A DNA stretch of 62,263 nucleotides, taken from positions 1-62,263 of the forward strand of contig JAFZQZ010000058.1 in NCBI GenBank assembly GCA_017620135.1, read 5' to 3'. Each line of letters begins with the position of its first letter. The stretch's first letter is position 1. This DNA is from Bacillota bacterium. Its GTDB lineage: Bacteria; Bacillota; Clostridia; Lachnospirales; Bianqueaceae. The translations under genes were made by a program, and so were the position numbers. The notes below the pieces were generated by a model that worked only from the letters and a program-made list of their open reading frames with translations, had not been told where the DNA came from and ran no database searches. Shown here piece after piece: positions 18,899 to 28,590 of the stretch.

Positions 18899-21534
18899 TG
18901 AATTTGCTCTTTGGCGAGTTTCGCTGCCTCTGTCAGGGCCTCCTGGACCTTGGAAGCATCCTTGCCGCCGGCCTGTGCCATATTCGGACGACCGCCGCCG
19001 CCACCGCCGCAGATCTGAGCTGCTTTGCGGATGATATTGCCGGCATGGGCGCCTTTCTTCACAGCGCCATCCGTCGCCATCGCGACCAGACTGATCTTAT
19101 CTTTTCCGCCGGCCAGAACGACGATGCATTCACCGAGCTTATCCTTCAGACTGTCACCCAGTTTCTTCAGGCCATCGTTATCCAGATCCGCATCATAAAC
19201 GGTCAGAACTTTGATTCCGTTTACATCTTCGGCGCCTTTCAGCAGTTCGTCAGCCGCTCCGGCTGCCATCTGATCCTTCAGGGATTCAAGTTCTCTCTGG
19301 GCTTCTTTAAGCTGGGCACTCAGGGAACGGACGACATCTGTCACGTTATCGCGGCGTGCTTTCACGCTTTCCGCGACCTTCAGCAGTGTGTCTTCCGTCT
19401 CTTTATAATGGGCCAGCGCGCCGAAACCGGTCACGGCTTCGATTCGTCTCACACCTGCCGCGACGCCGTTTTCGGACAGGATCTTGAACGAACCTGCCTG
19501 CGCGGTATTCATCAGATGGGTACCCCCGCAGAGCTCGACGCTGTAGTCGCCCATAGAGACCACGCGGACTTCATCGCCGTATTTTTCACCGAACAGGGCC
19601 ATCGCGCCGGTCTTTCTGGCTTCTTCCATGGACATGACATCGGTACGGATCGGCAGGGCTTCGAGGATCTTCTCGTTGACCTCCTTTTCGACCTGTTCGA
19701 GCTCTTCTTTCGTCATCGCCTGGAAATGAGAAAAGTCAAATCGCAGACGGTAGGGATCCACATAGGAACCGGCCTGCTCTACGTGAGAACCCAGTACATT
19801 ACGAAGTGCTTTCTGCAGCAAATGTGTCGCGCTGTGATTTCTGGCGGTCGCCAGACGGTTTTTCTCATCGACTTTCATCTGTGCCGTCTGACCGACTTCC
19901 ACATAGCCTTTGGTCACGATTCCCTTGTGTCCAGTCTTATCCCCGATCACGTGAACGGTCTCGGTGACCTTGACTTCACCGGTTTCAGTAGTGATCATAC
20001 CGATATCACCGACCTGACCGCCCATGGTGGCGTAGAAAGGTGTAACATCTGTCAGAACGGTCACTTCAGATCCTTCCGGAACTTCCTCACGGATCTCATC
20101 ATTGTCTGTCAGGGCGATGATTTTCGCTGTATCGACTGTCAGGCTGGTATAGCCGTCAAATGTGGTAGAAAGAGCGGTATCCAGCCGGTTATAGACTGTT
20201 TCATCTGCACCCATGTAGTTGGTGCCTTTTCTGGCGCCTCTGGCACGGTTTCTCTGCTCTTCCATGGCCTCATGGAAACCTTCTTCATCAAAGCTGAAGC
20301 CGGCCTCAGAGAGGATCTCCTGCGTCAGATCAGTCGGGAATCCGTAGGTGTCATACAGTTTGAAAGTCTTCTCACCACTGAGGACATCGCTTCCTTCTGC
20401 TTTCATTTCATCCATATAGCCGGAAAGGATCGCAAGTCCTGCATCCAGCGTCTGATAGAACTTGGCTTCTTCACTGGAAAGCACCTTGTGGATATAGACT
20501 TTCTTCTCGATCAGTTCGGGATACGCTTCTCCGGAACACTCGCAGACGACATCCGCCACTTCCGTCAGGAACGGATGGTCGATACCTAAAAGTCTTCCGT
20601 GACGGGCCGCACGGCGAAGCAGCCTTCTCATGACATAGCCTCGCCCTTCATTCGAAGGCAGAATACCGTCAGAAGCCATAAATGTAATGGAACGTACGTG
20701 CTCGGTAATGATACGGATCGAGACATCATCTTTTTCGCTGGCCTGATAGGTTTTGCCGCTGATCTCGCACACCTTGTCGCGGATCGCGCGCATGGTGTCG
20801 ATATCAAAAATGGAATCGACATCCTGACAGGCGACCGCCAGTCTTTCCAGTCCCATTCCGGTATCGATGTTCTTCTGAGTAAGTTCTGTATAACCACCTT
20901 TTCCATCGCCTTCGAACTGAGTAAATACGTTATTCCAGATCTCGACGAAACGGTCACAGTCGCAGCCCGGCTGGCAGTCGGGCTTTCCGCATCCGTACTT
21001 TTCACCACGGTCATAGTAGATTTCCGAGCAGGGACCACAGGGACCGGCGCCATGCTCCCAGAAATTGTCTTCTTTGCCGAAACGGTAGATCCTTTCTTCC
21101 GGCACACCGATTTCTTTGTTCCAGATCCGATAGGCTTCATCATCTTCCAGATAAACGGAAGGATACAGACGCTCAGGATCCATCCCCACGACTTCTGTCA
21201 GAAATTCCCAGCTCCAGTGGAGCGCCTCTTTCTTAAAATAATCGCCGAAGGAGAAGTTTCCCAGCATCTCAAAAAACGTTGCATGCCGTCCGTCTTTTCC
21301 GACGTTTTCAATGTCGGTGGTACGGATACATTTCTGACAGGTGGTTACCCGTTTGCGCGGGGGAATCTCCTGTCCGGTGAAATAGGGTTTTAATGGTGCC
21401 ATTCCTGCAGGAATCAGCAGCAGAGACTTATCGTTTTTCGGAACCAGAGAGAAACTGTTCATCCGCAGATGATCTTTCGATTCGAAGAAAGAAAGATACA
21501 TTTCCCTCAGTTCATTGACACCGTATTTTTTCAT
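18895..21534 (-). CDS. alaS: Alanine-tRNA ligase
   Basis: AlaRS charges tRNA-Ala. The 879-residue protein has the class II catalytic core (motif text GRHATFFEMLGNFSFGDYFKKEA near residues 60-80). The editing site is seen as HSATHLLQKAL and CGGTHLMNTAQ. The C-terminal domain has the Gly-rich GGGGGGRPNMAQAGG. Full length. Its start overlaps the ribF stop by ATGA and its stop overlaps bioY by ATGA, so it is locked into the operon. No T-box leader can be present, since there is no intergenic space. Confidence 0.98.
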   Translation of the reverse strand: MKKYGVNELREMYLSFFESKDHLRMNSFSLVPKNDKSLLLIPAGMAPLKPYFTGQEIPPRKRVTTCQKCIRTTDIENVGKDGRHATFFEMLGNFSFGDYFKKEALHWSWEFLTEVVGMDPERLYPSVYLEDDEAYRIWNKEIGVPEERIYRFGKEDNFWEHGAGPCGPCSEIYYDRGEKYGCGKPDCQPGCDCDRFVEIWNNVFTQFEGDGKGGYTELTQKNIDTGMGLERLAVACQDVDSIFDIDTMRAIRDKVCEISGKTYQASEKDDVSIRIITEHVRSITFMASDGILPSNEGRGYVMRRLLRRAARHGRLLGIDHPFLTEVADVVCECSGEAYPELIEKKVYIHKVLSSEEAKFYQTLDAGLAILSGYMDEMKAEGSDVLSGEKTFKLYDTYGFPTDLTQEILSEAGFSFDEEGFHEAMEEQRNRARGARKGTNYMGADETVYNRLDTALSTTFDGYTSLTVDTAKIIALTDNDEIREEVPEGSEVTVLTDVTPFYATMGGQVGDIGMITTETGEVKVTETVHVIGDKTGHKGIVTKGYVEVGQTAQMKVDEKNRLATARNHSATHLLQKALRNVLGSHVEQAGSYVDPYRLRFDFSHFQAMTKEELEQVEKEVNEKILEALPIRTDVMSMEEARKTGAMALFGEKYGDEVRVVSMGDYSVELCGGTHLMNTAQAGSFKILSENGVAAGVRRIEAVTGFGALAHYKETEDTLLKVAESVKARRDNVTDVVRSLSAQLKEAQRELESLKDQMAAGAADELLKGAEDVNGIKVLTVYDADLDNDGLKKLGDSLKDKLGECIVVLAGGKDKISLVAMATDGAVKKGAHAGNIIRKAAQICGGGGGGRPNMAQAGGKDASKVQEALTEAAKLAKEQIQ

Positions 21535-22475
21535 GGGTTAACCATCTCCTTCACATATGCTTTGGCGTTTTCGACATCCCGGGCGATCTGTGCTTTCAGA
21601 TCTTCCGGAGAATCGAACGCTTTTTCCGGTCGTAAAAACCGTAACAGACTGACCCGGATCTTCTCCCGGTACAGCTCTTTTTCAAAATCAAAAATATAGG
21701 TCTCGATGCGGGGCGCTTCACCTCCGAACGTCGGATTGATGCCAACATTCGATACGCCGAAATACTTCTGTCCCCTTACTTCAATCTCCGACACATAGAC
21801 GCCTCGCATCGGTATCACCTGATGCTCCTCGAACATGATGTTCACAGTCGGCGCATGGAGTTTGCGGCCGACATGCTTGCCTTCCTCCACGATCCCGGAA
21901 AGGCTGCAGCGTCTTCCCATCAGTTCCGAGGCTTTCTCGATCTGTCCGCTTTCCAGATAAGCCCGCACACGGGAACTGGAGACCGGCGCACCGCCATATT
22001 CCACTCGAGGCAGTACGATCAGGGATATACCCGCTTCACCGCACAGCTTTTCCAGCATTTTCACGTCGCCTCGGCCATATTTTCCGAAACGGAAATCATC
22101 TCCGACAGTCACCAGGCAGGCCTGATACCGTGAGAGCAGTATTTCCTCGAAAAATCTTTCCGGTTCCATAGACCGAAGCGCTTCGGTAAAATGCAGGAAG
22201 ATCAGTTCATCCGCATGACCTGTCTCTTCGATCCGGTCCGCTTTTTGCTCTTTCGTATGAATCAGCTTCAGCCGCGGGTCTCCCATCAGGATCCCCGGAT
22301 GAGGATCAAAAGTGACTACCCGTCGGACAAGACTTTGTTCAGCCGCTTTCCGGCTGTTTTCAAGAAGCAGGGCCTGATGACCGATATGCACTCCGTCAAA
22401 GTTGCCCAGGCAGACAGCGGCTTTCCGATCGCTTCCTTCGAAAGGCATGAGAAGATCATCTTCGATCCTTACCAT
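21531..22475 (-). CDS. ribF: Bifunctional riboflavin kinase / FAD synthetase
   Basis: RibF converts riboflavin to FMN and then FAD. The N-terminal nucleotidyltransferase domain has CLGNFDGVHIGHQALL (residues 22-37) with the HIGH-like motif. The C-terminal kinase domain has HAPTVNIMFEE and GVSNVGINPTFGG. The 314-residue length is usual. It follows truB after 46 bases, the common truB-ribF order, and overlaps alaS. No FMN riboswitch is visible. Confidence 0.96.
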   Translation of the reverse strand: MVRIEDDLLMPFEGSDRKAAVCLGNFDGVHIGHQALLLENSRKAAEQSLVRRVVTFDPHPGILMGDPRLKLIHTKEQKADRIEETGHADELIFLHFTEALRSMEPERFFEEILLSRYQACLVTVGDDFRFGKYGRGDVKMLEKLCGEAGISLIVLPRVEYGGAPVSSSRVRAYLESGQIEKASELMGRRCSLSGIVEEGKHVGRKLHAPTVNIMFEEHQVIPMRGVYVSEIEVRGQKYFGVSNVGINPTFGGEAPRIETYIFDFEKELYREKIRVSLLRFLRPEKAFDSPEDLKAQIARDVENAKAYVKEMVNP

Positions 22476-22500
22476 AGCTTTTCCCTTTATCCTTTATCAC

Positions 22501-22516
22501 ATCGACACATGTCGAT
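22501..22516. repeat. Short palindrome in the truB-ribF gap
   Basis: Arms ATCGACA and TGTCGAT are separated by two bases and lie in the largest gap of the superoperon. The loop is too short for an RNA hairpin, so if functional it would be a protein site on DNA. No promoter was recognised with it. Confidence 0.4.
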
Positions 22517-22521
22517 CGCTG

Positions 22522-23475
22522 TCATACAAACATTTTAAACGCGACCAGTCGCAGCGCTTCCTCTGCGATCTGTCTTTTGGCTGCCTGTGAACTATCGGCG
22601 GCGAACCGCTGGCTGACTGTATAGAGGCCGGCCAGTTCACCGGTGGACAGTTCCATCCGGACCTGATCGCCGATCGTAAGATCCCTGCCGCAGACTGCCT
22701 TCAGGTACGATTTCCCGTAGGTCAGGTAGTTTCCGTTCATCAGCATAAGGTCTTCTTCTTCCTTTACGCGAAAAGCCGGAAGGTCGGAAAACAGACTGGA
22801 AAGATCTTCGATAAAGTCTTTTTCACCGGCCTTTACCCTGGCTTCCACCTGCGAAAGCTTCAGGCTGTTTTCGATCCGATAAGGTCCGCACTGTGTCCGG
22901 ACCAGACTGGTCATATGCGCCAGATATCCGGTTTTTCTTCCGATATCTTCGCAAAGGGACCGTATATAGGTGCCTTTGGAACAGGCAACCCTAAGCCTCG
23001 CACCCTTCTCATCCAGCGATAGGATCTCGATTTCATCGATTCGGACCTTTCTTGGCGCTCGCTCAACTTCGATTCCCTTTCTTGCCAGATCGTAAAGCTT
23101 TTTTCCTTCATGCTTCAGAGCCGAGTACATCGGTGGTACCTGATCGTATCCTCCCTGAAAGGAAAGGATCGTCTCCCGGGCAAAAGCTTCATCGTATGAA
23201 TATTCCGTCTGATTCGTGATCCCGCCGGAAGCATCCTGGGTAGTAGTTTCACTTCCGAAAGCCAGCGTGCAGATATATTCCTTATCAGTCCCTGTGATCA
23301 GTTCCGCGGCTTTTGTCGCTTTACCGAGACATACAGGCAGCACGCCTTCCGCCTCCGGATCCAGTGTACCGGTATGACCCATTTTCCTTTCGCCGACGAT
23401 CCCGCCGAGAACACGCAGCGCGTCTACGGAAGTAAAACCTTTTTCCTTGTACAGATTTACGACGCCGCTGATCAT
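22522..23475 (-). CDS. truB: tRNA pseudouridine55 synthase
   Basis: TruB makes pseudouridine 55 in the tRNA T-loop. The catalytic aspartate is in KMGHTGTLDPEAEGVLPVCL near residue 39. The tRNA-contact motif YSALKHEGKKLYDLAR and SKGTYIRSLCEDIG follow, with a C-terminal PUA-like extension. The 317 residues are normal. Its start overlaps nrnA by ATGA. Confidence 0.97.
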   Translation of the reverse strand: MISGVVNLYKEKGFTSVDALRVLGGIVGERKMGHTGTLDPEAEGVLPVCLGKATKAAELITGTDKEYICTLAFGSETTTQDASGGITNQTEYSYDEAFARETILSFQGGYDQVPPMYSALKHEGKKLYDLARKGIEVERAPRKVRIDEIEILSLDEKGARLRVACSKGTYIRSLCEDIGRKTGYLAHMTSLVRTQCGPYRIENSLKLSQVEARVKAGEKDFIEDLSSLFSDLPAFRVKEEEDLMLMNGNYLTYGKSYLKAVCGRDLTIGDQVRMELSTGELAGLYTVSQRFAADSSQAAKRQIAEEALRLVAFKMFV

Positions 23476-24515
23476 GCTTCCTCCTGCAGGTCACGAAGCT
23501 GCAGATGGATCGCTTCCAGCAGTTTCTGCTTCACCAGAAGCGGCGGATCCTGGAACGTACATCCGGCTGCCCGCACATGTCCGCCGCCGCCGAAAAGCGA
23601 GGCGACACGGGCTACATCCACCACCGACTTGGAACGCATGTTGGCGCGGATCTGTTCCGGTCCGATCTCCCTGAGAAAAACCGCCGTTTCTGCGTCTTCG
23701 ATTTCATTGAGATATCCTACGACGCCATCCGCGTCCTGAGCGGAAAAACCACAGCGGGTCATTTCCACCTGGGAAAGATAAGAGATCAGGATATCATTCT
23801 TCTCTCCATCCCGGCTTAGGCCGTGATAGATCTTGCTGGAACGGATCGCGGCTGAGAGCGCTTTCATTTCCGTCATGGATTTCGTGTGAAAGAGCTGGTT
23901 GGTCAGATACGTCGTATCCACGCCCAGCTGCTTCAGATCCGCCGCCATCTGATAAGTGTCCGCTGAAGTATTGGAATGCCTGAGGCCGCCGGTATCAAAG
24001 GACACACCCATATAGAGCGCGGTCGCGATCTCCCGGTTCACCGGGATGGAGCAAAGCTTCATCAGATGATAGAGCAGCTCACATGTCGAGCTGGATTCAG
24101 GCTCGGTATAATTGAAATCCGCAGCCTCCTTACTCGTCACGTGATGATCGATCGTCAGCGATGCGGAAGCGTACAGGATCGCGTCAGCGGCGCGGCCGGT
24201 CCTTTCCGGTTCGGAGCAGTCCAGCATAATAAAGGCAAACGTTTTACCGGTCTTGAAATAACGGGAGGCATCTCTCATTTCCGCGTCCTCCGGCAGAAGC
24301 GGGAGCGGACGGATCAGCTTAAGATAACGATCAGCGTTTCCATCCAGACAGACCAGCACTTCCTTGCCCATCTGCTCCAGCGCGTATCCAAGGCTGTAAC
24401 ATACGCCTATGCTGTCCCCATCGGGACGGATATGTCCGGAAAGAAGGAAGCGGTCATATTTGTCGATAAAGCGCTGAAACTGTTTCGCGAATTCATTGCG
24501 GGTGAGTTTACTCAT
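23472..24515 (-). CDS. nrnA: DHH-family oligoribonuclease / pAp phosphatase (NrnA)
   Basis: NrnA degrades short RNA pieces to mononucleotides and removes the phosphate from pAp. DHH motifs are visible in SGHIRPDGDSIG, MLDCSEPERTG and TIDHHVTSKEA. The DHHA1 motif is FGGGGHVRAAGC. I start it at the ATG at 24515 (MSKLTRNEF), with GAGG upstream. A Lys/Arg-rich in-frame extension upstream is only rbfA read in another frame. It gives 347 residues, overlaps rbfA by 8 bases and truB by 4. The rbfA-nrnA-truB order is normal for the phylum. Confidence 0.95.
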   Translation of the reverse strand: MSKLTRNEFAKQFQRFIDKYDRFLLSGHIRPDGDSIGVCYSLGYALEQMGKEVLVCLDGNADRYLKLIRPLPLLPEDAEMRDASRYFKTGKTFAFIMLDCSEPERTGRAADAILYASASLTIDHHVTSKEAADFNYTEPESSSTCELLYHLMKLCSIPVNREIATALYMGVSFDTGGLRHSNTSADTYQMAADLKQLGVDTTYLTNQLFHTKSMTEMKALSAAIRSSKIYHGLSRDGEKNDILISYLSQVEMTRCGFSAQDADGVVGYLNEIEDAETAVFLREIGPEQIRANMRSKSVVDVARVASLFGGGGHVRAAGCTFQDPPLLVKQKLLEAIHLQLRDLQEEA

Positions 24516-24999
24516 GCCAGGCCTCATCCTCCAGGAACCAGAGATCATCCGCTTTTTCTTCCGCTTCTTTCTCTTCCGCTTCCTTTTCAAAGGCTTCTTT
24601 GGCTGCCCGCATTTCAGGCGTCATCGCCTTCAGTCTCTCTTCATCCTCTTCATGGATCTCTTTGATCTTCTCAGAAAGATAGATGCTGTATTCCATCGAA
24701 TCGTCAGCGATAAAGCTCAGTTCCGGCGTCTGGCGAAGATCCAGTCTCCGGGCGAGCTCGCGGCGAATGAAACCAGAACCGGACAAAAGCGCTTCCCTGG
24801 TCTCTTCCTTGGCGATATCATCACCCATGACACTGTAATAGACCTTGCAGTACATCAGATCCCGGCTGGTATCGCAGCGAAGGATCGAGGTCATGAGAGA
24901 AAGCCGGGGATCCTTCATATCCCGAAGGATCAGGGAGATCTCTTCCTTGATGGCATTATTGATCCGCTCTCCCCGGTTCTTGTTTCTTCTTTTTACCAT
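24508..24999 (-). CDS. rbfA: Ribosome-binding factor A
   Basis: RbfA helps mature the 30S subunit by acting on 16S rRNA helix 1. The 163-residue protein has the KH-like fold text RINNAIKEEISLILRDMKDPRL near the start. It also has the SGSGFIRRELARRLDLRQTPELSF segment. The C-terminus is extended by a Glu/Ala/Lys-rich helix compared with the 120-residue norm. It starts one base after infB. Confidence 0.95.
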   Translation of the reverse strand: MVKRRNKNRGERINNAIKEEISLILRDMKDPRLSLMTSILRCDTSRDLMYCKVYYSVMGDDIAKEETREALLSGSGFIRRELARRLDLRQTPELSFIADDSMEYSIYLSEKIKEIHEEDEERLKAMTPEMRAAKEAFEKEAEEKEAEEKADDLWFLEDEAWHE

Positions 25000-25000
25000 A

Positions 25001-27973
25001 TCAGTCTCTCTTGATTTCTTCCATCGTGAAGGCTTCGATCACGTCGCCTTCCTTTACATCATTGAATTTTTCAAACATAATACCGCACTCATAACCGGTC
25101 GCGACTTCTCGGACATCGTCCTTGAAACGGCGCAGAGACGCCAGCGGGCCTTCATGAACGACGATACCGTCACGCACGATACGGGCGCTGGAACCTCTCA
25201 TGATCTTGCCGTCGGTCACATAGGAACCGGCAATGGTGCCCAGACCGGAAGCATGGAAGATCTGACGGACCTGCGCGTGGCCAAGGACCTTCTCCTGGAA
25301 CTCGGGATCCAGCAGACCTTTCATCGCTGCCTCTATATCATCGATCGCGTTGTAGATGACACGGTACAGACGGATATCCACTTTCTGTTCTTCCGCCATC
25401 GATTTGGCGGCCGCGTCAGGACGGACGTTAAAGCCGATAATGATCGAGTTGGAGGCGGAAGCCAGCATGACATCGGATTCGTTGACCGCACCGACGGCGC
25501 CATGGATCACGCGCACCGCTACCTGATCATTCGACAGTTTCTCCAGAGACTGTTTGACAGCCTCGACACTGCCCTGTACGTCAGCCTTGACAAGGATATT
25601 CAGCTCCTTGACTTCACCGGCCTGGATATCTCCGAACAGGTCATTCAGGTTCACACGCTTGTTGCCTTCCATGAGCTTGATCCGCTCACGGGCCGCCACT
25701 TTTTCCGCCAGTGTTCTGGCTTCACGGTCGGTCTCGGTCATATAGAAGGAATCACCTGCCTGAGGAACCTCGGAAAGACCGATGATCTCCACAGGTGTGG
25801 ACGGTCCCGCTTCCTTTACACGGCGGCCCTGATCATCCACCATGGCTTTGATACGTCCGAAGCAGCTGCCCGCGACGATCGTATCACCGACGTGAAGCGT
25901 ACCGCGCTGTACGAGAACGGTCGCGACGGCACCGCGGCCTTTATCCAGCTCGGACTCGATGACCGTACCGGATGCCAGACAATCGGGATTGGCTTTCAGT
26001 TCCTGCATGTCCGCAACGAGCAGGACCATCTCCAGAAGGGTATCGATCCCTTCCTTCTTGATCGCGGAGACCGGTACACAGATCGTGCTGCCGCCCCAGT
26101 CTTCGGGGATGAGTTCATACTCGGTCAGTTCCTGTTTCACACGGTCCGGATTGGCGCCGGCCTTATCCATCTTATTGATGGCGACGATGATCTGAACACC
26201 GGCCGCCTTGGCATGGTTGATCGCCTCAATGGTCTGCGGCATGACGCCGTCATCCGCCGCGACGACCAGGATCGCGATATCCGTGACCTGCGCGCCGCGC
26301 ATACGCATGGCGGTGAAAGCCTCATGACCGGGCGTATCCAGGAATGTGATCTGACGATCATTGATCGTAACAACAGAAGCACCGATGTGCTGCGTGATAC
26401 CACCGGCCTCACGGGCAGTGACATGGGTATCACGGATCGCGTCCAGAAGCGAAGTCTTACCGTGGTCAACATGACCCATGACGACCACGACAGGTGAACG
26501 GGGTTTCAGATCTTCTTCAGCGTCTTCAAAAGTGGCGTACTTCTCGAAGATATCCTCTTCCTGCTGATGTTCGACCAGGATATCCATCTCGGTCGCGATC
26601 TCTTCCGCCTGCTCATATTCGATGATCTGGTTCAGACCGGCCATAATGCCTTTGCCCATCAGAGATTTGATGATCATGTTGATGGGTTTATGCAGCATAT
26701 CGGCGAATTCCTTGACCGTCATGCTGTCCGGAAGCTGGACGATCTTGATGTCTTCTTCCTCTACCACAGCCGCAGAGCCCGGACGTTTGACCGGTTTTTT
26801 CTTATGACGAGCAAGACGATCGTCATCCAGATAGCCTTTCTCCTGGCTGAGAGATTTCTTCTTGTTCTTGTATTCTTCGGTTGCCGTATTGCGCTGTTTG
26901 TCGCCCTTCTTGCGCTCGTTCTGCTTACGGCTGTCCTTATTTTCCGTTTTGGCTTTCGGAGCGGAAAGACCCATATCATAGGAATCTCCTCCACTGCGTC
27001 TGGCGGCTCCTGCCTGCGCGCTTCTGGCAGCACTGCCCGTACGTCCGGGACGTTCCGGCATACGGTCTTTCCCGCCTGCGCCCTGATCCTGGTTCTTACG
27101 ATCGAATCCCTGACGTCTGGTATCCGCGCCGCTTCTTCCGGTTCCTCCGGGCAGCGTGCCCTGATCACGGCGACCGGTCTGAGAACGACCTTCCGTTGTA
27201 CCTCTGGTGTTCGTCGCGGAGGATCCCTGAGCGCCTCTTCCGGTGGAAGACTGTGTTCTGGAAGAGGCTCCTGTCTGTGACGTACGCGGCTTGGCCGGCA
27301 TCTGGGTATTCGCGGTCGTACGGGTCGTTCCGGTGCCGTCCGCTACCCGTCTCGTCTGCACGACCGGTACACGACGTACCAGACGTCCATCCGCGGTACG
27401 AACGATCTCCCCTTCCGGTTTCTTAGCCGTCGTTCCAGCCGGTTTTCCCGCCGGAACAGGCTCGACCGGTTTTTCCGCAGCTTGAGCCTTGGTCTTTTCC
27501 TCTTTCTTCTCTTCGACCGAAGGTTCCACAGGCTCAGCTGTCTTCTCTTCCGGTTTTTGATCGGGTTGATCGGCCGGTTTTTCAGCCGGCTGCTCTGCCG
27601 GCGCTTCAGTCGGTTTTTCTTCTGCCTTTGCCGCTCTGGTCCTCTTTGGTTTTTCCGCTGTTTCCGCGGGTTTTTCCTCCTGCGTTTTTTCAGCTTTGAC
27701 CTCTTCCTTTTCCGCGGCAGAAGCAGCGGTCTTTTTCACCGGTTTCTCCGCCTTGGCTTCTGCTGCCTCCGCCGGTTTTTCAGCTTTCGGAGCTTTTGCC
27801 TTGACTCTCGGTTTCTTGCCGGTGATCAGCTCGACGACCTTCAGTACTTCTTCCTGACTCAGGGTATTCTGGGCGTTGGAGGCAAAGATACCGATCTCTT
27901 CCAGTTTTTTCATGACCATCTGAGCCGGGACATTCAGTTTTTTCGCAACATCTTCGATTCTGAGTTTAGCCAA
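25001..27973 (-). CDS. infB: Translation initiation factor IF-2
   Basis: IF-2 is the GTPase that places initiator tRNA on the 30S subunit. An IF2_N domain ([15 protein letters not shown]) begins it. A long disordered stretch of Ala/Glu/Lys/Pro, then Arg/Gly/Thr/Ser, runs to about residue 400. The second IF2_N domain ([16 protein letters not shown]) and the G domain with [18 protein letters not shown] and NKMD follow, then domains II-IV. At 990 residues it is long for the phylum because of the disordered part. It overlaps ylxQ by 8 bases. Confidence 0.97.
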   Translation of the reverse strand: MAKLRIEDVAKKLNVPAQMVMKKLEEIGIFASNAQNTLSQEEVLKVVELITGKKPRVKAKAPKAEKPAEAAEAKAEKPVKKTAASAAEKEEVKAEKTQEEKPAETAEKPKRTRAAKAEEKPTEAPAEQPAEKPADQPDQKPEEKTAEPVEPSVEEKKEEKTKAQAAEKPVEPVPAGKPAGTTAKKPEGEIVRTADGRLVRRVPVVQTRRVADGTGTTRTTANTQMPAKPRTSQTGASSRTQSSTGRGAQGSSATNTRGTTEGRSQTGRRDQGTLPGGTGRSGADTRRQGFDRKNQDQGAGGKDRMPERPGRTGSAARSAQAGAARRSGGDSYDMGLSAPKAKTENKDSRKQNERKKGDKQRNTATEEYKNKKKSLSQEKGYLDDDRLARHKKKPVKRPGSAAVVEEEDIKIVQLPDSMTVKEFADMLHKPINMIIKSLMGKGIMAGLNQIIEYEQAEEIATEMDILVEHQQEEDIFEKYATFEDAEEDLKPRSPVVVVMGHVDHGKTSLLDAIRDTHVTAREAGGITQHIGASVVTINDRQITFLDTPGHEAFTAMRMRGAQVTDIAILVVAADDGVMPQTIEAINHAKAAGVQIIVAINKMDKAGANPDRVKQELTEYELIPEDWGGSTICVPVSAIKKEGIDTLLEMVLLVADMQELKANPDCLASGTVIESELDKGRGAVATVLVQRGTLHVGDTIVAGSCFGRIKAMVDDQGRRVKEAGPSTPVEIIGLSEVPQAGDSFYMTETDREARTLAEKVAARERIKLMEGNKRVNLNDLFGDIQAGEVKELNILVKADVQGSVEAVKQSLEKLSNDQVAVRVIHGAVGAVNESDVMLASASNSIIIGFNVRPDAAAKSMAEEQKVDIRLYRVIYNAIDDIEAAMKGLLDPEFQEKVLGHAQVRQIFHASGLGTIAGSYVTDGKIMRGSSARIVRDGIVVHEGPLASLRRFKDDVREVATGYECGIMFEKFNDVKEGDVIEAFTMEEIKRD

Positions 27974-28319
27974 TATTTTCCACCTCTTCTGTACAGGTCT
28001 TGAATTCTTTTTGAATCAGCTCGGCGAGTCCTTCGTTGGTAATGGCCATACATGAACGGGGCGATATCCCCATGGCCTGTCCGAGTCTGACCTTATCATA
28101 GGGTGCTGTTTCTACGGGAACATGATAAAAGGAACATTTATCCTTGAATTTCTTGCTCGTACCACTGGAAGCATCTTCACTGATGATCACCAGATAGGCT
28201 TCCCGGCTCCGGATAGCGGCAAGGCATCCTTCCTCCCCGCTTTTTACGGCGCCTGCCTTTCGGCACAGCCCCAGAAGAAACAGCAGCCGATCCGTCATCT
28301 TCTGATCATGCATCCTCAT
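27966..28319 (-). CDS. ylxQ: L7Ae-like RNA-binding protein YlxQ
   Basis: A small L7Ae/L30e-fold protein that accompanies nusA and infB in Bacillota and probably binds kink-turn RNA or ribosomes. Key text is [20 protein letters not shown] near the N-terminus and [15 protein letters not shown]. The true start is uncertain among ATGs at 28319, 28313 and 28298. I use 28319, which has purines (GGAAGGG) upstream and overlaps ylxR by 14 bases. The product is about 117 residues. Confidence 0.85.
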   Translation of the reverse strand: MRMHDQKMTDRLLFLLGLCRKAGAVKSGEEGCLAAIRSREAYLVIISEDASSGTSKKFKDKCSFYHVPVETAPYDKVRLGQAMGISPRSCMAITNEGLAELIQKEFKTCTEEVENIG

Positions 28320-28590
28320 GCCCTTCCTTTTCCTGAAGCTCTTTCCGGAGGCTTTCATAGACCTCGGGAGAGATCTCTGTCTCCAGAGAACGCTCCAGCG
28401 CCTTCGTCCTCACGGCTTTTTCCAGGCAGGACAGGTCTTCGCAAAGGTACGCGCCACGTCCGGATTTTCTTCCGGAACGATCAATGGATACGTTTCCTTC
28501 AGGATCACGCACAACTCTTAGAAGCTGCCGTTTTTCCTTTACCTGCTGGCACCCGGTGCATTTTCTCATTGGGATCTTTCTGGTCTTCAT
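28306..28590 (-). CDS. rnpM: RNase P modulator RnpM (YlxR)
   Basis: A 94-residue YlxR-family protein, known in Bacillus to bind the RNase P RNA and modulate it. The family signature is clear: PMRKCTGCQQVKEKRQLLRVVRD, then SGRGAYLCEDLSC. The ATG overlaps the nusA stop (ATGA). The nusA-ylxR-ylxQ-infB order is the standard one. Confidence 0.93.
   Translation of the reverse strand: MKTRKIPMRKCTGCQQVKEKRQLLRVVRDPEGNVSIDRSGRKSGRGAYLCEDLSCLEKAVRTKALERSLETEISPEVYESLRKELQEKEGHEDA

Noticed and set aside
18898..20589. 563-residue open frame on the plus strand opposite alaS
   Set aside because: It is antisense to a fully conserved gene, has no family features, and arises from the codon bias of the real gene. 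The same applies to long antisense frames opposite mfd (35145-36794), infB (24845-26497), helD (3178-4728) and the msmX-like gene.
18895..21600. T-box leader for alaS
   Set aside because: alaS overlaps ribF by four bases, leaving no room for a leader. None was seen in front of cysS either, whose upstream gap is 15 bases.
24516..24590. Lys/Arg-rich N-terminus of NrnA
   Set aside because: The 25 extra residues are the rbfA coding region read out of frame, and a proper ribosome-binding site supports the ATG at 24515.
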